In this document: positions 19,469-29,338 of the stretch, one piece after another
How positions within the stretch are numbered: the first letter of the stretch is position 1
Layout of the letters: each line of letters starts with the position of its first letter
Assembly: GCF_008711155.1 (NCBI RefSeq)
Contig: NZ_VUYQ01000003.1
Span: forward strand, 62,001-126,000
Reading direction: 5' to 3'
Source of the DNA: Dechloromonas sp. CZR5
Lineage (GTDB): Bacteria > Pseudomonadota > Gammaproteobacteria > Burkholderiales > Rhodocyclaceae
Length of the DNA stretch: 64,000 nucleotides
Program-made: the position numbers and the translations under genes
Notes under the pieces: generated by a model
What the model saw: the letters and a program-made list of their open reading frames with translations, nothing else
Databases searched by the model: none
What the model was told of the DNA's origin: nothing

Positions 19469-22400
19469 ATGTCCCAGCTCCGCAACTTACTGACCGATTC
19501 CCGGTTTCTTTCCTTCATGGGTGTGGCTGCCGTAGCAGCCTTCTTCTTTCTGGGTGCAACAACGCTCAAGGTGGCGATGATCTGGGCGGTACTCGCCAGC
19601 CTGGTGGTTTTGGCTTTGTGGGGTGGCGTCTGGCTTTACCGTCGCCACAAATCACGCAGGGCCAGCGAAGCCATCGGTTCGATGCTCGAGCAGCAGGCCG
19701 ATTCGGCAGCCAAGCGGGGTACTGGTGCTGCAGTGGCGGAGATTCAGGCACTCAAGCAACGCATGCAGGAGGCGGTCAAGACGATCAAGACTTCCAAGCT
19801 CGGTCAGATGTCGGGAGCGGAGGCGCTTTACGAGCTTCCGTGGTACATGACCATTGGCAATCCGGCGGCCGGAAAGAGTACGGCGGTGGTGAATTCCGGA
19901 TTGAAATTTCCTTTCGACGACGGCGGCGATGCCATCATCAAGGGGATCGGGGGGACACGAAACTGCGACTGGTTTTTTACCACGGAGGGTATCCTGCTTG
20001 ATACCGCCGGACGTTATTCCGTGCATGAGGAGGATCGCGAAGAGTGGCTGGGCTTTCTTGGGTTGTTGAAAAAGCACCGGCCGCGTGCGCCGATCAACGG
20101 CATCATCGTGACGGTCAGCATTGGCGAGTTGATGGGGAATTCGCCGAGTTTCGCGATCAACCTGGCTAAAAACCTTCGCCAGCGGGTGCAGGAGCTGACG
20201 GAAAAGCTGGAGGTGTTTGCACCGGTCTATGTGCTTTTCACCAAGGTCGATCTGATCCCCGGCTTTCACGAGTTTTTCCTGGACCTCGACTGGAATGAGC
20301 GCGACCGTGTCTGGGGAGCGACGATTCCCTACGAGCAGGCCGGCGGCAACGAATTGATCGCGCTATTCGACCGGCACTTCGACGAGCTATACGAGGGGCT
20401 GCGCGCGATGAGCGTGGCCCAGATGTCCCGACTGCAAAGCGAAAACACACCGCCCGGGCTGCTCACCTTCCCATCTGAATTCGCGGCGGTCAAGCCAGCG
20501 CTCAAGGCATTCATTGCCACCTTGTTCGAAGACAATCCGTTCCAGTTCAAGCCGATTTTCCGCGGCTTCTACATTACCTCCGCCACGCAGACCAACGATA
20601 TCAAGCCGGCGGTCAACGACCGCATCCTGCGGAAATTCTCGTTGCAGGGCGCCGGCAACGGTCAGGTCCGTACCGCGCTTAGCCACGGGTACTTTCTCAA
20701 GGAATTGTTCTCCAAGGTGATCTTCCCGGATCGCAATCTGGTTCGCCAGCATACGACCCGGAACAAGGCACGCCTGCGCCAGTTCGCCGTGCTGGGCGCG
20801 CTGTGTTGCCTGGGACTGGCACTGGGAGGCTGGAGTTGGTCATACGTCAACAACCGCACTCTGCTCGCCAACGTCGAACAGGACGTAGCCAAGGCGATCA
20901 AGCTGCAGGAGGGGCGGATCGACTTGCAATCCCGCCTAGAGGCCCTGGAAATCATCCAGGATCGCCTGGCGCAGCTCGAGCAATTCAACAGCGAACATCC
21001 CGTCTCCATCGGACTCGGCATTTATCAAGGAGAGCGGATAGCCGATCACCTGCGCCGCGAGTATTTCTCCGGGGTCGGCAATGTCATGCTGCTGCCGGTC
21101 AAGGAAAATCTCGAGGCCTTCCTCAACGAGGTCAACGCCCAGGGCGATCGTCTCAAGCCGCAGCCTGCCGGGGCCGCCAAGCCGGTGCGCAACAAGCAGT
21201 ACAAGGATGCTTCGCCGGCCGATGTCGAGGACGGGTACAACGCGCTGAAGACCTATCTCATGCTCTCCAGTCGCGACCATGTCGATGTCGGGCATTTGTC
21301 CGACCAGGTCACCCGTTTCTGGCGCGGCTGGCTCGAGGCCAATCGTGGAACCATGACGCGTGAGCAGATGATCCGTTCGGCTGGCCGCATTCTCACCTTC
21401 CATCTCGAGCATGCAACGCATCCCGATTGGCCGACCATCGCCAATAATCTGGTTCTCGTCGACGAGGTGCGCGACAAGTTGCGTCAGGTAGTGCGCGGGA
21501 TGCCCGCAGCCGAGCGCGTTTATGCCGAAATCAAGGCGCGTGCCTCGACCCGCTTTGCGCCATTGACGGTCGCCAACATCGTCGGCCCCGACAATGCGGC
21601 GTTGGTGGCCGGCGGCCACGTGGTTTCCGGCGCATTTACCGTCGAGGCGTGGCGCGAGTACGTGCAAAACGCGATCAAGGATGCGGCGACGAACGAGCAA
21701 AGCAATGCCGACTGGGTGCTTCAGACGTCCACGAAGGACGACCTTACCTTGGAAGGCAGCCCCGAGCAGATTCAGAAGTCTCTGGTCGCCATGTACAAAC
21801 GCGACTACACCGAAGAGTGGAAGTTGTTCGTCCAAGGCATCAGCGTGGCGTCTTTCGAAACCTTTCCGGAAGCCGTTGCGGCCATGGATCGCCTGGGCGA
21901 TCCCCAGATGTCGCCGGTGGGTACGCTGATCAAGGTGGTTTTCGACCAAACGGCATGGGACAACCCGGCCATGGCAAACCTCGGACTGGAGCGTGCGCAG
22001 AAGGGCTTTGTCGAGTGGTTCAAGCGTTCCATCCTGCAAATGTCGCCGAGTCGCGTTCAATTGGATGTCAACGTTTCAGCCAAGCAGACCGAGATTCCGA
22101 TGGGGCCGATTGGCAAGGAGTTTGCCGGCTTCGGGCGCCTGGTTATTCCGCGCGACAAGGCGGACCCTCTGGTCGACACATACCTCAAACAGCTTTCCCG
22201 GGTCAGAACTCGCCTGAATCAGCTCAAGAACCAAGGGGATCCGGGGCCGGGTTCGCTGAAGCTGATGCGTGAAACGATTGACGGCAATGGGTCCGAAATG
22301 GCCGAGACGCTGCGCTTTGTCGATGAGCAGATGCTGACCGGCCTTCCCGACAATCAGCGCGCCGTTCTGCGTCCGCTGCTGGTCAGGCCCTTGCTTCAGT

Positions 22401-23266
22401 CCTACGCGGCGATTATCAAGCCAGCATCGGAGGAGCTGAACAAGACCTGGGAGGCCCAGGTGTTCGAGCCTTTCAACCGCAAACTGGCAATCAAGTACCC
22501 CTTTGCCGCGAAGTCGAATATCGAGGCCTCGCCCACCGAGATCGCCCAGATGTTCGGTCCGGAAGGCGCGATATCCAAGTACGTCGAATCCTCGATGGGG
22601 GCGCTGGTCGTTCGCCGTGGCAACACCATCACGCCGCGCACATGGGGTGATCTGGGTATTACCCTGCAGCCTGAGTTCATGAACGATTTCGCCCGCTGGG
22701 TGTCGCCGCTTGATGGTGGCGCGGCGGCCGATTCCGGTGGAGGCGCCGCGGCCCAGGCGCAGACGGTTTTCATGCTCCGGCCGCAAGCGGCACCGGGAAC
22801 GACCGGGTATGTCATCGAAATCGATGGCCAGAAACTGAACTACCGTAACGGCGTGGCGCAATGGGCCAATTTCGTCTGGCCGAATGCAGCAGGGGTCCCC
22901 GGTGCCAAGATCGTAGCCACCACGTTCGAAGGACGTATTGTCGAAGTCGTGAATATTCCGGGACGTTTCGGACTTGAGAAAATGATCAATTCCGCCAAGC
23001 GTACCCGCTTGCCGGATGGTTCGTTCCACTTGACGTGGTTGGCGGAAGGGGTCGAAGTCGGCATTGACCTCAAGGTGGTCAGCAGTGCTCAAGTTCAATC
23101 GGGCGGCGGCGAGAGCGGTTCGGGCGCACGCGGTCTGGCGGGTCTGGTGCTGCCACGGAGCGTGGCGGTCGGCAAGGTCGGCAAGCCGGCCGAGCAGGCA
23201 GCCGAGTCGGCCGGGCCGCAGGCGACGGACAGTCAGTCCGCCAAGCTTGCCGGAGGCATGCAATGA
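19469..23266 (+). CDS. tssM: TssM, T6SS inner-membrane complex protein (IcmF family)
   Basis: A 1265-residue protein that spans the envelope and joins the inner-membrane platform to the lipoprotein TssJ. It has two N-terminal membrane helices (about 12-30 and 35-55), a cytoplasmic NTPase-like domain with Walker A GNPAAGKST (about 130) and DTAGRY (about 180), a third helix near 430-450 (FAVLGALCCLGLALGGWSW), then a large periplasmic part with the IcmF-related and C-terminal beta domains. The length is normal. It overlaps tagF by 4 bases. Confidence 0.95.
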   Translation: MSQLRNLLTDSRFLSFMGVAAVAAFFFLGATTLKVAMIWAVLASLVVLALWGGVWLYRRHKSRRASEAIGSMLEQQADSAAKRGTGAAVAEIQALKQRMQEAVKTIKTSKLGQMSGAEALYELPWYMTIGNPAAGKSTAVVNSGLKFPFDDGGDAIIKGIGGTRNCDWFFTTEGILLDTAGRYSVHEEDREEWLGFLGLLKKHRPRAPINGIIVTVSIGELMGNSPSFAINLAKNLRQRVQELTEKLEVFAPVYVLFTKVDLIPGFHEFFLDLDWNERDRVWGATIPYEQAGGNELIALFDRHFDELYEGLRAMSVAQMSRLQSENTPPGLLTFPSEFAAVKPALKAFIATLFEDNPFQFKPIFRGFYITSATQTNDIKPAVNDRILRKFSLQGAGNGQVRTALSHGYFLKELFSKVIFPDRNLVRQHTTRNKARLRQFAVLGALCCLGLALGGWSWSYVNNRTLLANVEQDVAKAIKLQEGRIDLQSRLEALEIIQDRLAQLEQFNSEHPVSIGLGIYQGERIADHLRREYFSGVGNVMLLPVKENLEAFLNEVNAQGDRLKPQPAGAAKPVRNKQYKDASPADVEDGYNALKTYLMLSSRDHVDVGHLSDQVTRFWRGWLEANRGTMTREQMIRSAGRILTFHLEHATHPDWPTIANNLVLVDEVRDKLRQVVRGMPAAERVYAEIKARASTRFAPLTVANIVGPDNAALVAGGHVVSGAFTVEAWREYVQNAIKDAATNEQSNADWVLQTSTKDDLTLEGSPEQIQKSLVAMYKRDYTEEWKLFVQGISVASFETFPEAVAAMDRLGDPQMSPVGTLIKVVFDQTAWDNPAMANLGLERAQKGFVEWFKRSILQMSPSRVQLDVNVSAKQTEIPMGPIGKEFAGFGRLVIPRDKADPLVDTYLKQLSRVRTRLNQLKNQGDPGPGSLKLMRETIDGNGSEMAETLRFVDEQMLTGLPDNQRAVLRPLLVRPLLQSYAAIIKPASEELNKTWEAQVFEPFNRKLAIKYPFAAKSNIEASPTEIAQMFGPEGAISKYVESSMGALVVRRGNTITPRTWGDLGITLQPEFMNDFARWVSPLDGGAAADSGGGAAAQAQTVFMLRPQAAPGTTGYVIEIDGQKLNYRNGVAQWANFVWPNAAGVPGAKIVATTFEGRIVEVVNIPGRFGLEKMINSAKRTRLPDGSFHLTWLAEGVEVGIDLKVVSSAQVQSGGGESGSGARGLAGLVLPRSVAVGKVGKPAEQAAESAGPQATDSQSAKLAGGMQ

Positions 23267-24246
23267 GCGGCATGGCGAATTCTTCGGCGACCTGCTTCGG
23301 CAAGATTCCCTCGCGTGGCGATTTCGTCAAAGGGTCAGGGCAACACCAGTTGATCACCGTACTGGACCGCTGGGTATCCCAGGGCATGGAGCGCCTGTCA
23401 GAGGATCCGCGCTGGAAAACGGCCTACGATAACGCCTGTGCTATCGATTTTGCCTTTGTCGGTGCGCGCAGCAGGCTTTCGGTCGTCGGGCATTTGCGGC
23501 CAAGTCTGGATTCTTCGGGGCGTCGCTTTCCCTTCATCGTGGCTGCAACCATCGAGCGCGACGACGCCTTGATTTTTCGTTGTGCCCCGGCAGGACTTTC
23601 CCATTCGTTCGGGGCGCTGGCAGCCATTTCGGAGACCGGCGTTCGCGGCGGCGAGGTTGCCGCCCTAATGGGCGAACTGGACGGTGTCAACTGCGCCGCC
23701 GATTTCGAAACGGCCATGCAAAGCGATCCGCTTGGCAATTTCGTCCGGAGAAACAGCCTGGAATCGCTCGCCAGCTTGATCGGCGCACCGGACGTTGATT
23801 CCGTGCGCCGGATCATTCTGGCCATTGGCTTGTTGATGCGTCCCGCACTCGGACAGGGCGATCTTGCCATCGACAAGGAAATCGTTTTCCCCTTGCCTGC
23901 CGACGAGCGCAACCGGAATCTGGTGGCCGGCCTATGGCTTTACCTGCTAACGGCCTTTCTGCGCCGTACGATGGTCGAGTTGCAGGTCATCATCGAGCGG
24001 CGTGCCGACAAGCCGAGGCTGATCATCGGGTTCAACGGTTCCTCTCCGGCAACCCTGGTGGCCGCCTTGTCGCCCGATACCTCGGCCGACCGGGTCATTG
24101 CCCTGTTCGATCCGGAGTGGATCGAAGATCAGGCGGAGATCGTCAACGACTACGGTGTTGCCAAACTTTCCTCCTATCTGGCCCAGCCGCATGTTTCCTT
24201 GGAACAGGCTGTTTCTACCTTCCGCGAAGTATTTCTGGGCGAATGA
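23263..24246 (+). CDS. tagF: TagF, T6SS post-translational regulator
   Basis: A 327-residue TagF/DUF2094 protein. The N-terminal signature CFGKIPSRGDFVKGSG and SLDSSGRRFPFIVA are characteristic. TagF represses assembly after translation in Pseudomonas and Agrobacterium by binding Fha or related factors. It lies directly after tssM with overlapping stop and start codons and before the OmpA-like gene, an order also found in Acinetobacter-type clusters. No PppA domain is fused. Confidence 0.92.
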   Translation: MSGMANSSATCFGKIPSRGDFVKGSGQHQLITVLDRWVSQGMERLSEDPRWKTAYDNACAIDFAFVGARSRLSVVGHLRPSLDSSGRRFPFIVAATIERDDALIFRCAPAGLSHSFGALAAISETGVRGGEVAALMGELDGVNCAADFETAMQSDPLGNFVRRNSLESLASLIGAPDVDSVRRIILAIGLLMRPALGQGDLAIDKEIVFPLPADERNRNLVAGLWLYLLTAFLRRTMVELQVIIERRADKPRLIIGFNGSSPATLVAALSPDTSADRVIALFDPEWIEDQAEIVNDYGVAKLSSYLAQPHVSLEQAVSTFREVFLGE

Positions 24247-25043
24247 TCATGAAACTCTCTCCAATCCTTATTGCCAGTACTCTGTTTTTTCACGTATCGG
24301 CTTTTGCACAAGCCAGTCCGGCAACATCCAAGCCTGCCGAGGAGCCAGCCAAAGTGGTCGCCAGCGGCAGCGTGCCCGACGAAGCATCGCGTGCGGCGAT
24401 CCTCGCACGGCTACGCGAGCTCTATGGCGCCCATAACGTTGTGGACCGGCTGGAAGTGGGTGGCGTGGTGCCGCCTCCCAACTGGTCGGAGAACATGACC
24501 AAGATATTGACGCCCAACCTGAAGCAGGTGCATAAGGGGCAACTGCAGGTGAGCGGCACGCAGGTCGCGCTCAAGGGCAACGTAGCCAACGAAGCGTTGC
24601 GGCAACAGGTGGTCAGCGAAATTGCCACCTCGCTCAATCCGACGTATTCCATCGACAACGGGCTGATCGTTGCCGGAGGCGAAGCTCAGGTGATACTCGA
24701 CAAAACCCTTTCGAATCGCGTTGTCGAGTTCGAGAGCGGTGCGGCTACCCTGACGCCGGTGGGGCGGGCCATCCTGGATGAAATGGCGGGCGCCATCAAA
24801 CAGATCGGCGCGCCAAAGATTCAATTGATCGGTCACACCGACAGCCAGGGCAATCGCCAGGCCAACGTCGCACTCAGTCTGGCGCGCGCCAATACGGTAC
24901 GTGCTTACCTGATCGACAAGGGAATACCGGGCGAAGCGCTCAGTGCGTCCGGCTCTGGTCCGGATCAGCCCGTTGCTTCGAACGATACTGTCGAAGGTCG
25001 GGCGAAAAACCGTCGAATCGAGTTCCGCCTGGCCGGGCGCTAG
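24243..25043 (+). CDS. OmpA-domain T6SS accessory protein (TagN-like)
   Basis: A 266-residue exported protein with a signal peptide (about 1-23, ending VSAFAQA), a middle segment resembling a BON-type domain (about 60-135), and a C-terminal OmpA/MotB peptidoglycan-binding domain with VEFESGAATLTPVG, LIGHTDSQGNRQANVALSLARA and NRRIEFRL. It should hold the T6SS membrane complex to the cell wall. ATG 24243 overlaps the tagF stop. The gene order tssM-tagF-OmpA supports the TagN label, which is by analogy. Confidence 0.85.
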   Translation: MIMKLSPILIASTLFFHVSAFAQASPATSKPAEEPAKVVASGSVPDEASRAAILARLRELYGAHNVVDRLEVGGVVPPPNWSENMTKILTPNLKQVHKGQLQVSGTQVALKGNVANEALRQQVVSEIATSLNPTYSIDNGLIVAGGEAQVILDKTLSNRVVEFESGAATLTPVGRAILDEMAGAIKQIGAPKIQLIGHTDSQGNRQANVALSLARANTVRAYLIDKGIPGEALSASGSGPDQPVASNDTVEGRAKNRRIEFRLAGR

Positions 25044-25047
25044 ATTG

Positions 25048-25073
25048 TTCGGTAGCGCGTAGTCACTACCGAA
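25048..25073. terminator. Possible bidirectional terminator hairpin between convergent tagN-like gene and tssA
   Basis: TTCGGTAG (25048-25055) and CTACCGAA (25066-25073) form an 8-bp stem with a 10-base loop in the 36-base gap between two convergent stop codons. No long T-run follows, so strength is doubtful. Confidence 0.45.
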
Positions 25074-25079
25074 ACAGCA

Positions 25080-26165
25080 TCAGCTCATTTCATTCCGGTC
25101 GGGTTCGACCCCGAGCAGTTCTTCCATGCGCAACAGGGCGCTATCGTCCTTGACGACGGTACGCAGCCACTCATGCAGGGGCATCGTGCCCCATTTGGCG
25201 GCTTTTTCAGCCAGATAGGCAACGGGACTATGTGGTTCTGTGCGCCGGAAAAACGCAGCGATCTCCTGCAATTGACCAATTGCCTGGGCGCGTGATCGGA
25301 TCGGGCCGGCAGCCATGTCGACCGGTTCGCCTATGGTCGGTTCGCGCCGTTCCGTCCGGGAACTGCCGGTAATCGCCTGTTCGCCGGGCGCGGCTTCCGG
25401 CGCGGCGGGGACGCTGCTGCCGGCATGGCGCTGGTAGAAGTGGGCGAGATCATCGAGCACTTCGAATGTCTGCCCAAAGGCCGGGGCGTATTCACCCATC
25501 CGCACGTCGAGGAGGGCTTGTAAATGCTTGACGGCTTCGCGCGCCCGTTCCGTATTGCGCAAGCTCTCGGCAAACCAGGCCTTGGGTGTTTCCCTGACAG
25601 CTGCTTCGAACTGTTCGAGTGATACATAGGCATTGCGCGCGATATCCTCTGCGTGGCCTGGGTTGCGCTCCATCTGTTTGGCCGTGGCGCGCGCTGTATC
25701 GTTGTCCAGTAGCGAGAAGTTGCCCTTCGCTGAACGGGTCAAGGCTATTTCACGTAAAAGACGCGGTGTCTGATTGGCAAGCCAATCAAGCACTCCGGTT
25801 CTCTGTTCGATGTCTCCATCTTCCGGCAGCGGGTGAATATCGTTCCAGAATACCTCGCAGAGCTGACCAAGCAAGACATAGCCATCCGTCAGGCCACTCA
25901 GGCCGGCAATCTTGCAGCGCGCCTCGATCAGCCAGCACGCAACGCGCAGATCCTTGGATTTGTTGGTCAGGACATCTTCGCAAATCCGTACAACGCCGGG
26001 CCAATCGGCTTCCTTGACATCGGTAACCCACTCTCCTTGCGATAGCGTAGGGTCGTCGAAGCGACGAGCCTCCTGAATTTGATCGAAATCCGAGGAATAG
26101 ATGAGGTCTTCTCCGCATGAGCCATGCTTTGACGTCAAGGGAGATGCAATAGAGAAAGGATCCAT
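25080..26165 (-). CDS. tssA: TssA-type T6SS baseplate/sheath-cap protein (ImpA_N domain)
   Basis: A 361-residue protein with an N-terminal ImpA_N domain (about 40-150, including CWLIEARCKIAGLSGLTDGY, LGQLCEVFWNDIHPLP and WLANQTP), a Pro/Ala-rich linker near 255-285, and a C-terminal helical segment (PHSPVAYLAEKAAKWGTMPLHEWL) typical of TssA. TssA primes sheath polymerisation. The preferred ATG is 26165 (MDPFSIASPL); the frame extends to 26273 but that start looks weak. It is convergent with the tssM block and divergent from vgrG. Confidence 0.88.
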   Translation of the reverse strand: MDPFSIASPLTSKHGSCGEDLIYSSDFDQIQEARRFDDPTLSQGEWVTDVKEADWPGVVRICEDVLTNKSKDLRVACWLIEARCKIAGLSGLTDGYVLLGQLCEVFWNDIHPLPEDGDIEQRTGVLDWLANQTPRLLREIALTRSAKGNFSLLDNDTARATAKQMERNPGHAEDIARNAYVSLEQFEAAVRETPKAWFAESLRNTERAREAVKHLQALLDVRMGEYAPAFGQTFEVLDDLAHFYQRHAGSSVPAAPEAAPGEQAITGSSRTERREPTIGEPVDMAAGPIRSRAQAIGQLQEIAAFFRRTEPHSPVAYLAEKAAKWGTMPLHEWLRTVVKDDSALLRMEELLGVEPDRNEMS

Positions 26166-26468
26166 GTTTCGGGGCTGTATTTGAAAATGGCATAGTTTAA
26201 TAGCATATTGATTGAAATGCTCCGGTACCCAAATGGCGATTCGAAAATCCTGCAGATGCCGGCCGTTAGCCAATCAAAAAAACCATGCGTTTTAATAGCT
26301 TGGGAGACGGCTCACCATGCTGCTGTGATGGTCTGTCAATTTTGTTGGCATCCTAAATGAATAAATTTTCTTTCAGCGATGCGTGATCGTCACGTAAAAT
26401 TGCATGCTATTTGAATTGTTGGCGGTGATTTTTTCCGCCCGTGCAACCGATCCGTTCAGTCCGACACC
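26166..26468. other. 303-bp divergent intergenic region between tssA and vgrG
   Basis: AT-rich compared with both neighbours, with no convincing gene. It contains a 5-bp dyad CGTGA-TCG-TCACG (26382-26394) that directly abuts a -10-like TAAAAT (26395-26400) facing vgrG, about 70 bases before its ATG. A -35 match at the right distance is poor, so the promoter may need an activator. Confidence 0.4.
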
Positions 26469-29330
26469 ATGGATATCCCCTTCCTCTCCGCGACCCGCCT
26501 ATACGAACTCGTCTGGCGCGACAAATCTGGCCCGGACATGCCGGTCGAAGCCTGGTGGGGCAGGGAAGAACTATCGGCCGGATTCGAACTGTGCATCGAC
26601 CTCCTCTCCACCGACGCGCACCTCGAACTCAAGCGCCTGCTCGGCCGTTCAGTCACGCTCAACACCCGGCTTTCGGATGGCAGGCAGGCGGCCCGCAGCG
26701 GCCTCGTCCGCGCTGCACAGAAGCTGGGTTCGGACGGCGGCTTCGCCCGCTACCACCTTACCGTCGTCCCCTGGATCTGGCTGCTCGGTCGCGGCCGGCA
26801 CAACCGCGTATTTCAGGACAAGGGGATCATCCAGATCGTTGAAGCCATCTTCGCCGACTACAGCGACGTCGCGGCCTGGCAATGGACCGACGAGGTTGCT
26901 GGCTTCCTCGCCGACACCCGTCCGCGCAGCTACTGCGTGCAATACGGCGAAAGCGACTACGCCTTTGTCGCCCGTCTGCTCGCCGAAGAAGGCATCGGCT
27001 GGACGGTCGAAGAAGACCCGGATGCCCCGGCCGGCCACCGCCTGCGCCTCTTCGCCGACAGCCTCGGCTTTCCCGAAGACACGCTCTCGCAGTCCAGCAA
27101 CGGTGGCCGAGGTCTTCGCTACCACCGCGCCGACTCGCAGGAAGAGCAAGACGCCATCGTTGCCTTCGGCCAGCAACGGCGGCTGACCAGCAACCGGATC
27201 ACTGCGATCAGCTACGACTACAAGGCCAAGAAGAGCGTCACACTCAGCATTCCCGGCACCTCGTCCGTGGGCGGCAAGCATCCACTCGAAAGCTACGACG
27301 ACCCCGGTCTCTACGCCTGGGCCAACGCTGCCGAAGCCGAACGCTACGGTCGGCTCGCCATGGAAGCCCGGGAAGTCCAGGAGACCGGCTGGTTGGGCCG
27401 CAGCAACGTACGCAGCCTGCGTCCGGGCACCTGGTTCGACCTCATCGGCCTGCCGCTTGACCGGGCCAATCCCCAAGCCGAACACCGCTACGCCCCGACC
27501 GGCATCACCCACCTCGGCATCAACAACCTCGGCGGCGAATCCATCGCCGCCATCGCCCGACGCCTGGCGCAAGCGCCAACCCGTCCCGCCGCAGGACTCG
27601 ACACGGGAGACCGCATCACCCCGGTCAGCGCCCCGGCCGCCATCCCCTCCGAACTACTCAAGCTCGCCACCGAACGCGGCTACGGCAACCGCTTCGAAGC
27701 CCACCGCCACTACACCCCCTGGCGCCCGCAACTCGATGACAGGACCGGCGCCCGCATCAACCCCCGTCCTACGGCACCCGGCCCGATGAGCGCCCTCGTC
27801 GTCGGCCCCGAAGGCCAGACCACCCCCAACGGCCCCGACGAACTCTGGTGTGATGCGCTCGGCCGCGTCAAGGTTCGTTTCCACTGGCAACTGGCGGAAG
27901 CAGCGGACGACAAGGACTCCTGCTGGGTCCGCGTCCTCAATCGGCAAGCCGGCCCCGGCATGGGCTGGCAATGGCTGCCCCGCATCGGCCAGGAAGTCCT
28001 CGTCGACTTCCTCGGCGGCGACATCGACCGCCCCGTCATCCTAGGCGCTCTCTACAACGGTCAGGGCGAAGGCGGCATTGCCGCCACACCGGGCGGCGAC
28101 CCCGGTCCATCCGCACGCGACAACGTCTTCGACCCCGCCAGCGACCACAGCCCCAGCGGCCAAGGCAACACCGCCGGCGGCAACCATCCCGCCTGGCACG
28201 GCGCGGCCCCCGAAAGCCACCGCCATCCCGCCGCCCTCAGCGGCTTCAAGAGCAAGGAATTCGGCGCTCATGGGCCAACTGCCGGCTACACCCAGCTCGC
28301 CCTCGACGACACCGACCGGCAACAGCGCCTGCAACTCAAAACCACCCAGTACGCCAGCGAACTCAACCTCGGCCACCTCATCCACCAGGCCGACAACTAC
28401 CGCGGCTCCTTCCGCGGCACCGGCGTCGAACTCAGAACCGACGCCTGGGGTGCCCTGCGCGCCGGGCAAGGCCTCGTCATGAGCACCTGGCCCATCACCC
28501 CGGCCCAACCCGCCGGCGACATGGCGCCCGCCATGGCGCTGCTCAAACAGGCCGGCAGCCTCGCCAAGACACTCAACCAGGCCACCCAAACCCACCGCAC
28601 CGTTCAACTCGCCAGCCACCTCGGCACCCAGGGCAAAGACCAATCCAGGGCCGACGACAAAGCCGCCCCCCTCAAAGCCCTGCACACCATCGCCAGCGGC
28701 ATGGTCGACCCCAAGGATCAAGACGTCGCCCAGCGTGACGCCCAACAAAAGAACATCCAGACCGCCGACAAACTCCCGCACCTTACCGACCCCGCCATCA
28801 TCCAGGCCGGCAAGGCCGGCATCGCCACGGTCGCCGGGCAGAACCTCCATGTCGCCAACGGCGAGACCCTGATCCTCGAAAGCGGAGAAGACACCAACCT
28901 CGCCATCGCCGGCAAAGCCAGAATCCACAGTGGCCAAGCCATCGGCCTCCTGGCAGGGGCGATCAAGGCCGGTGAGGGCAACACCGGCATCAAGCTCATC
29001 GCCGCCAAGGACGACATCGACCTGCAGGCGCAGCGCGACGACATGAAGTTCATGGCGAAGAAAGATATCAAACTCGTCTCAGCCACCCAGCACATCGACT
29101 TCGCCGCCGCAAAGAAAGTTCACCTCGCCCTGGAAGGCGGGGCGAGCATTACCATCGATGGCGGCATCACCGTGCAGTGCCCGGGGACGATTACCGTGCA
29201 TGCCTCCAAGAAGAGTTTTAGCGGGCCAGCGAGTGAGAACTACGGGTTGCCCAAGTTTCCCGAAAGTGTGTGCAAGGAGTGTTTGTTGGCGGCGATGAAA
29301 GCAGCTTCTCCGTTTGCTGCCGCGCAATAG
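26469..29330 (+). CDS. vgrG: VgrG spike protein with DUF2345 extension
   Basis: A 953-residue T6SS spike. The order is a gp27-like hub (about 1-400, with YCVQYGESDYAFVARLLAEEGI), a gp5 OB-fold (about 440-530, WCDALGRVKVRFHWQ and GWQWLPRIGQEVLVDFLGGDIDRPV), then the DUF2345 beta-helix extension (about 680-900, LHVANGETLILESGEDTNLAIAGKARIHSG). The last ~40 residues end in a cysteine motif and no catalytic domain, so effectors are probably carried non-covalently. Third codon positions are strikingly C-rich (CTC, GCC, CGC, ACC) compared with the T6SS core genes, hinting at a different origin. It is followed after 8 bases by a DUF4123 adaptor gene. Confidence 0.95.
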   Translation: MDIPFLSATRLYELVWRDKSGPDMPVEAWWGREELSAGFELCIDLLSTDAHLELKRLLGRSVTLNTRLSDGRQAARSGLVRAAQKLGSDGGFARYHLTVVPWIWLLGRGRHNRVFQDKGIIQIVEAIFADYSDVAAWQWTDEVAGFLADTRPRSYCVQYGESDYAFVARLLAEEGIGWTVEEDPDAPAGHRLRLFADSLGFPEDTLSQSSNGGRGLRYHRADSQEEQDAIVAFGQQRRLTSNRITAISYDYKAKKSVTLSIPGTSSVGGKHPLESYDDPGLYAWANAAEAERYGRLAMEAREVQETGWLGRSNVRSLRPGTWFDLIGLPLDRANPQAEHRYAPTGITHLGINNLGGESIAAIARRLAQAPTRPAAGLDTGDRITPVSAPAAIPSELLKLATERGYGNRFEAHRHYTPWRPQLDDRTGARINPRPTAPGPMSALVVGPEGQTTPNGPDELWCDALGRVKVRFHWQLAEAADDKDSCWVRVLNRQAGPGMGWQWLPRIGQEVLVDFLGGDIDRPVILGALYNGQGEGGIAATPGGDPGPSARDNVFDPASDHSPSGQGNTAGGNHPAWHGAAPESHRHPAALSGFKSKEFGAHGPTAGYTQLALDDTDRQQRLQLKTTQYASELNLGHLIHQADNYRGSFRGTGVELRTDAWGALRAGQGLVMSTWPITPAQPAGDMAPAMALLKQAGSLAKTLNQATQTHRTVQLASHLGTQGKDQSRADDKAAPLKALHTIASGMVDPKDQDVAQRDAQQKNIQTADKLPHLTDPAIIQAGKAGIATVAGQNLHVANGETLILESGEDTNLAIAGKARIHSGQAIGLLAGAIKAGEGNTGIKLIAAKDDIDLQAQRDDMKFMAKKDIKLVSATQHIDFAAAKKVHLALEGGASITIDGGITVQCPGTITVHASKKSFSGPASENYGLPKFPESVCKECLLAAMKAASPFAAAQ

Positions 29331-29338
29331 GGGAAAAA

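Noticed and set aside
22076-23263. 395-codon minus-strand open frame opposite tssM
   Set aside because: No family features and fully inside the periplasmic domain of TssM.
28041-28937. 298-codon Gly/Val-rich minus-strand open frame inside vgrG
   Set aside because: Produced by the C-rich third positions of vgrG; repetitive Gly/Ala/Val text with no domain.
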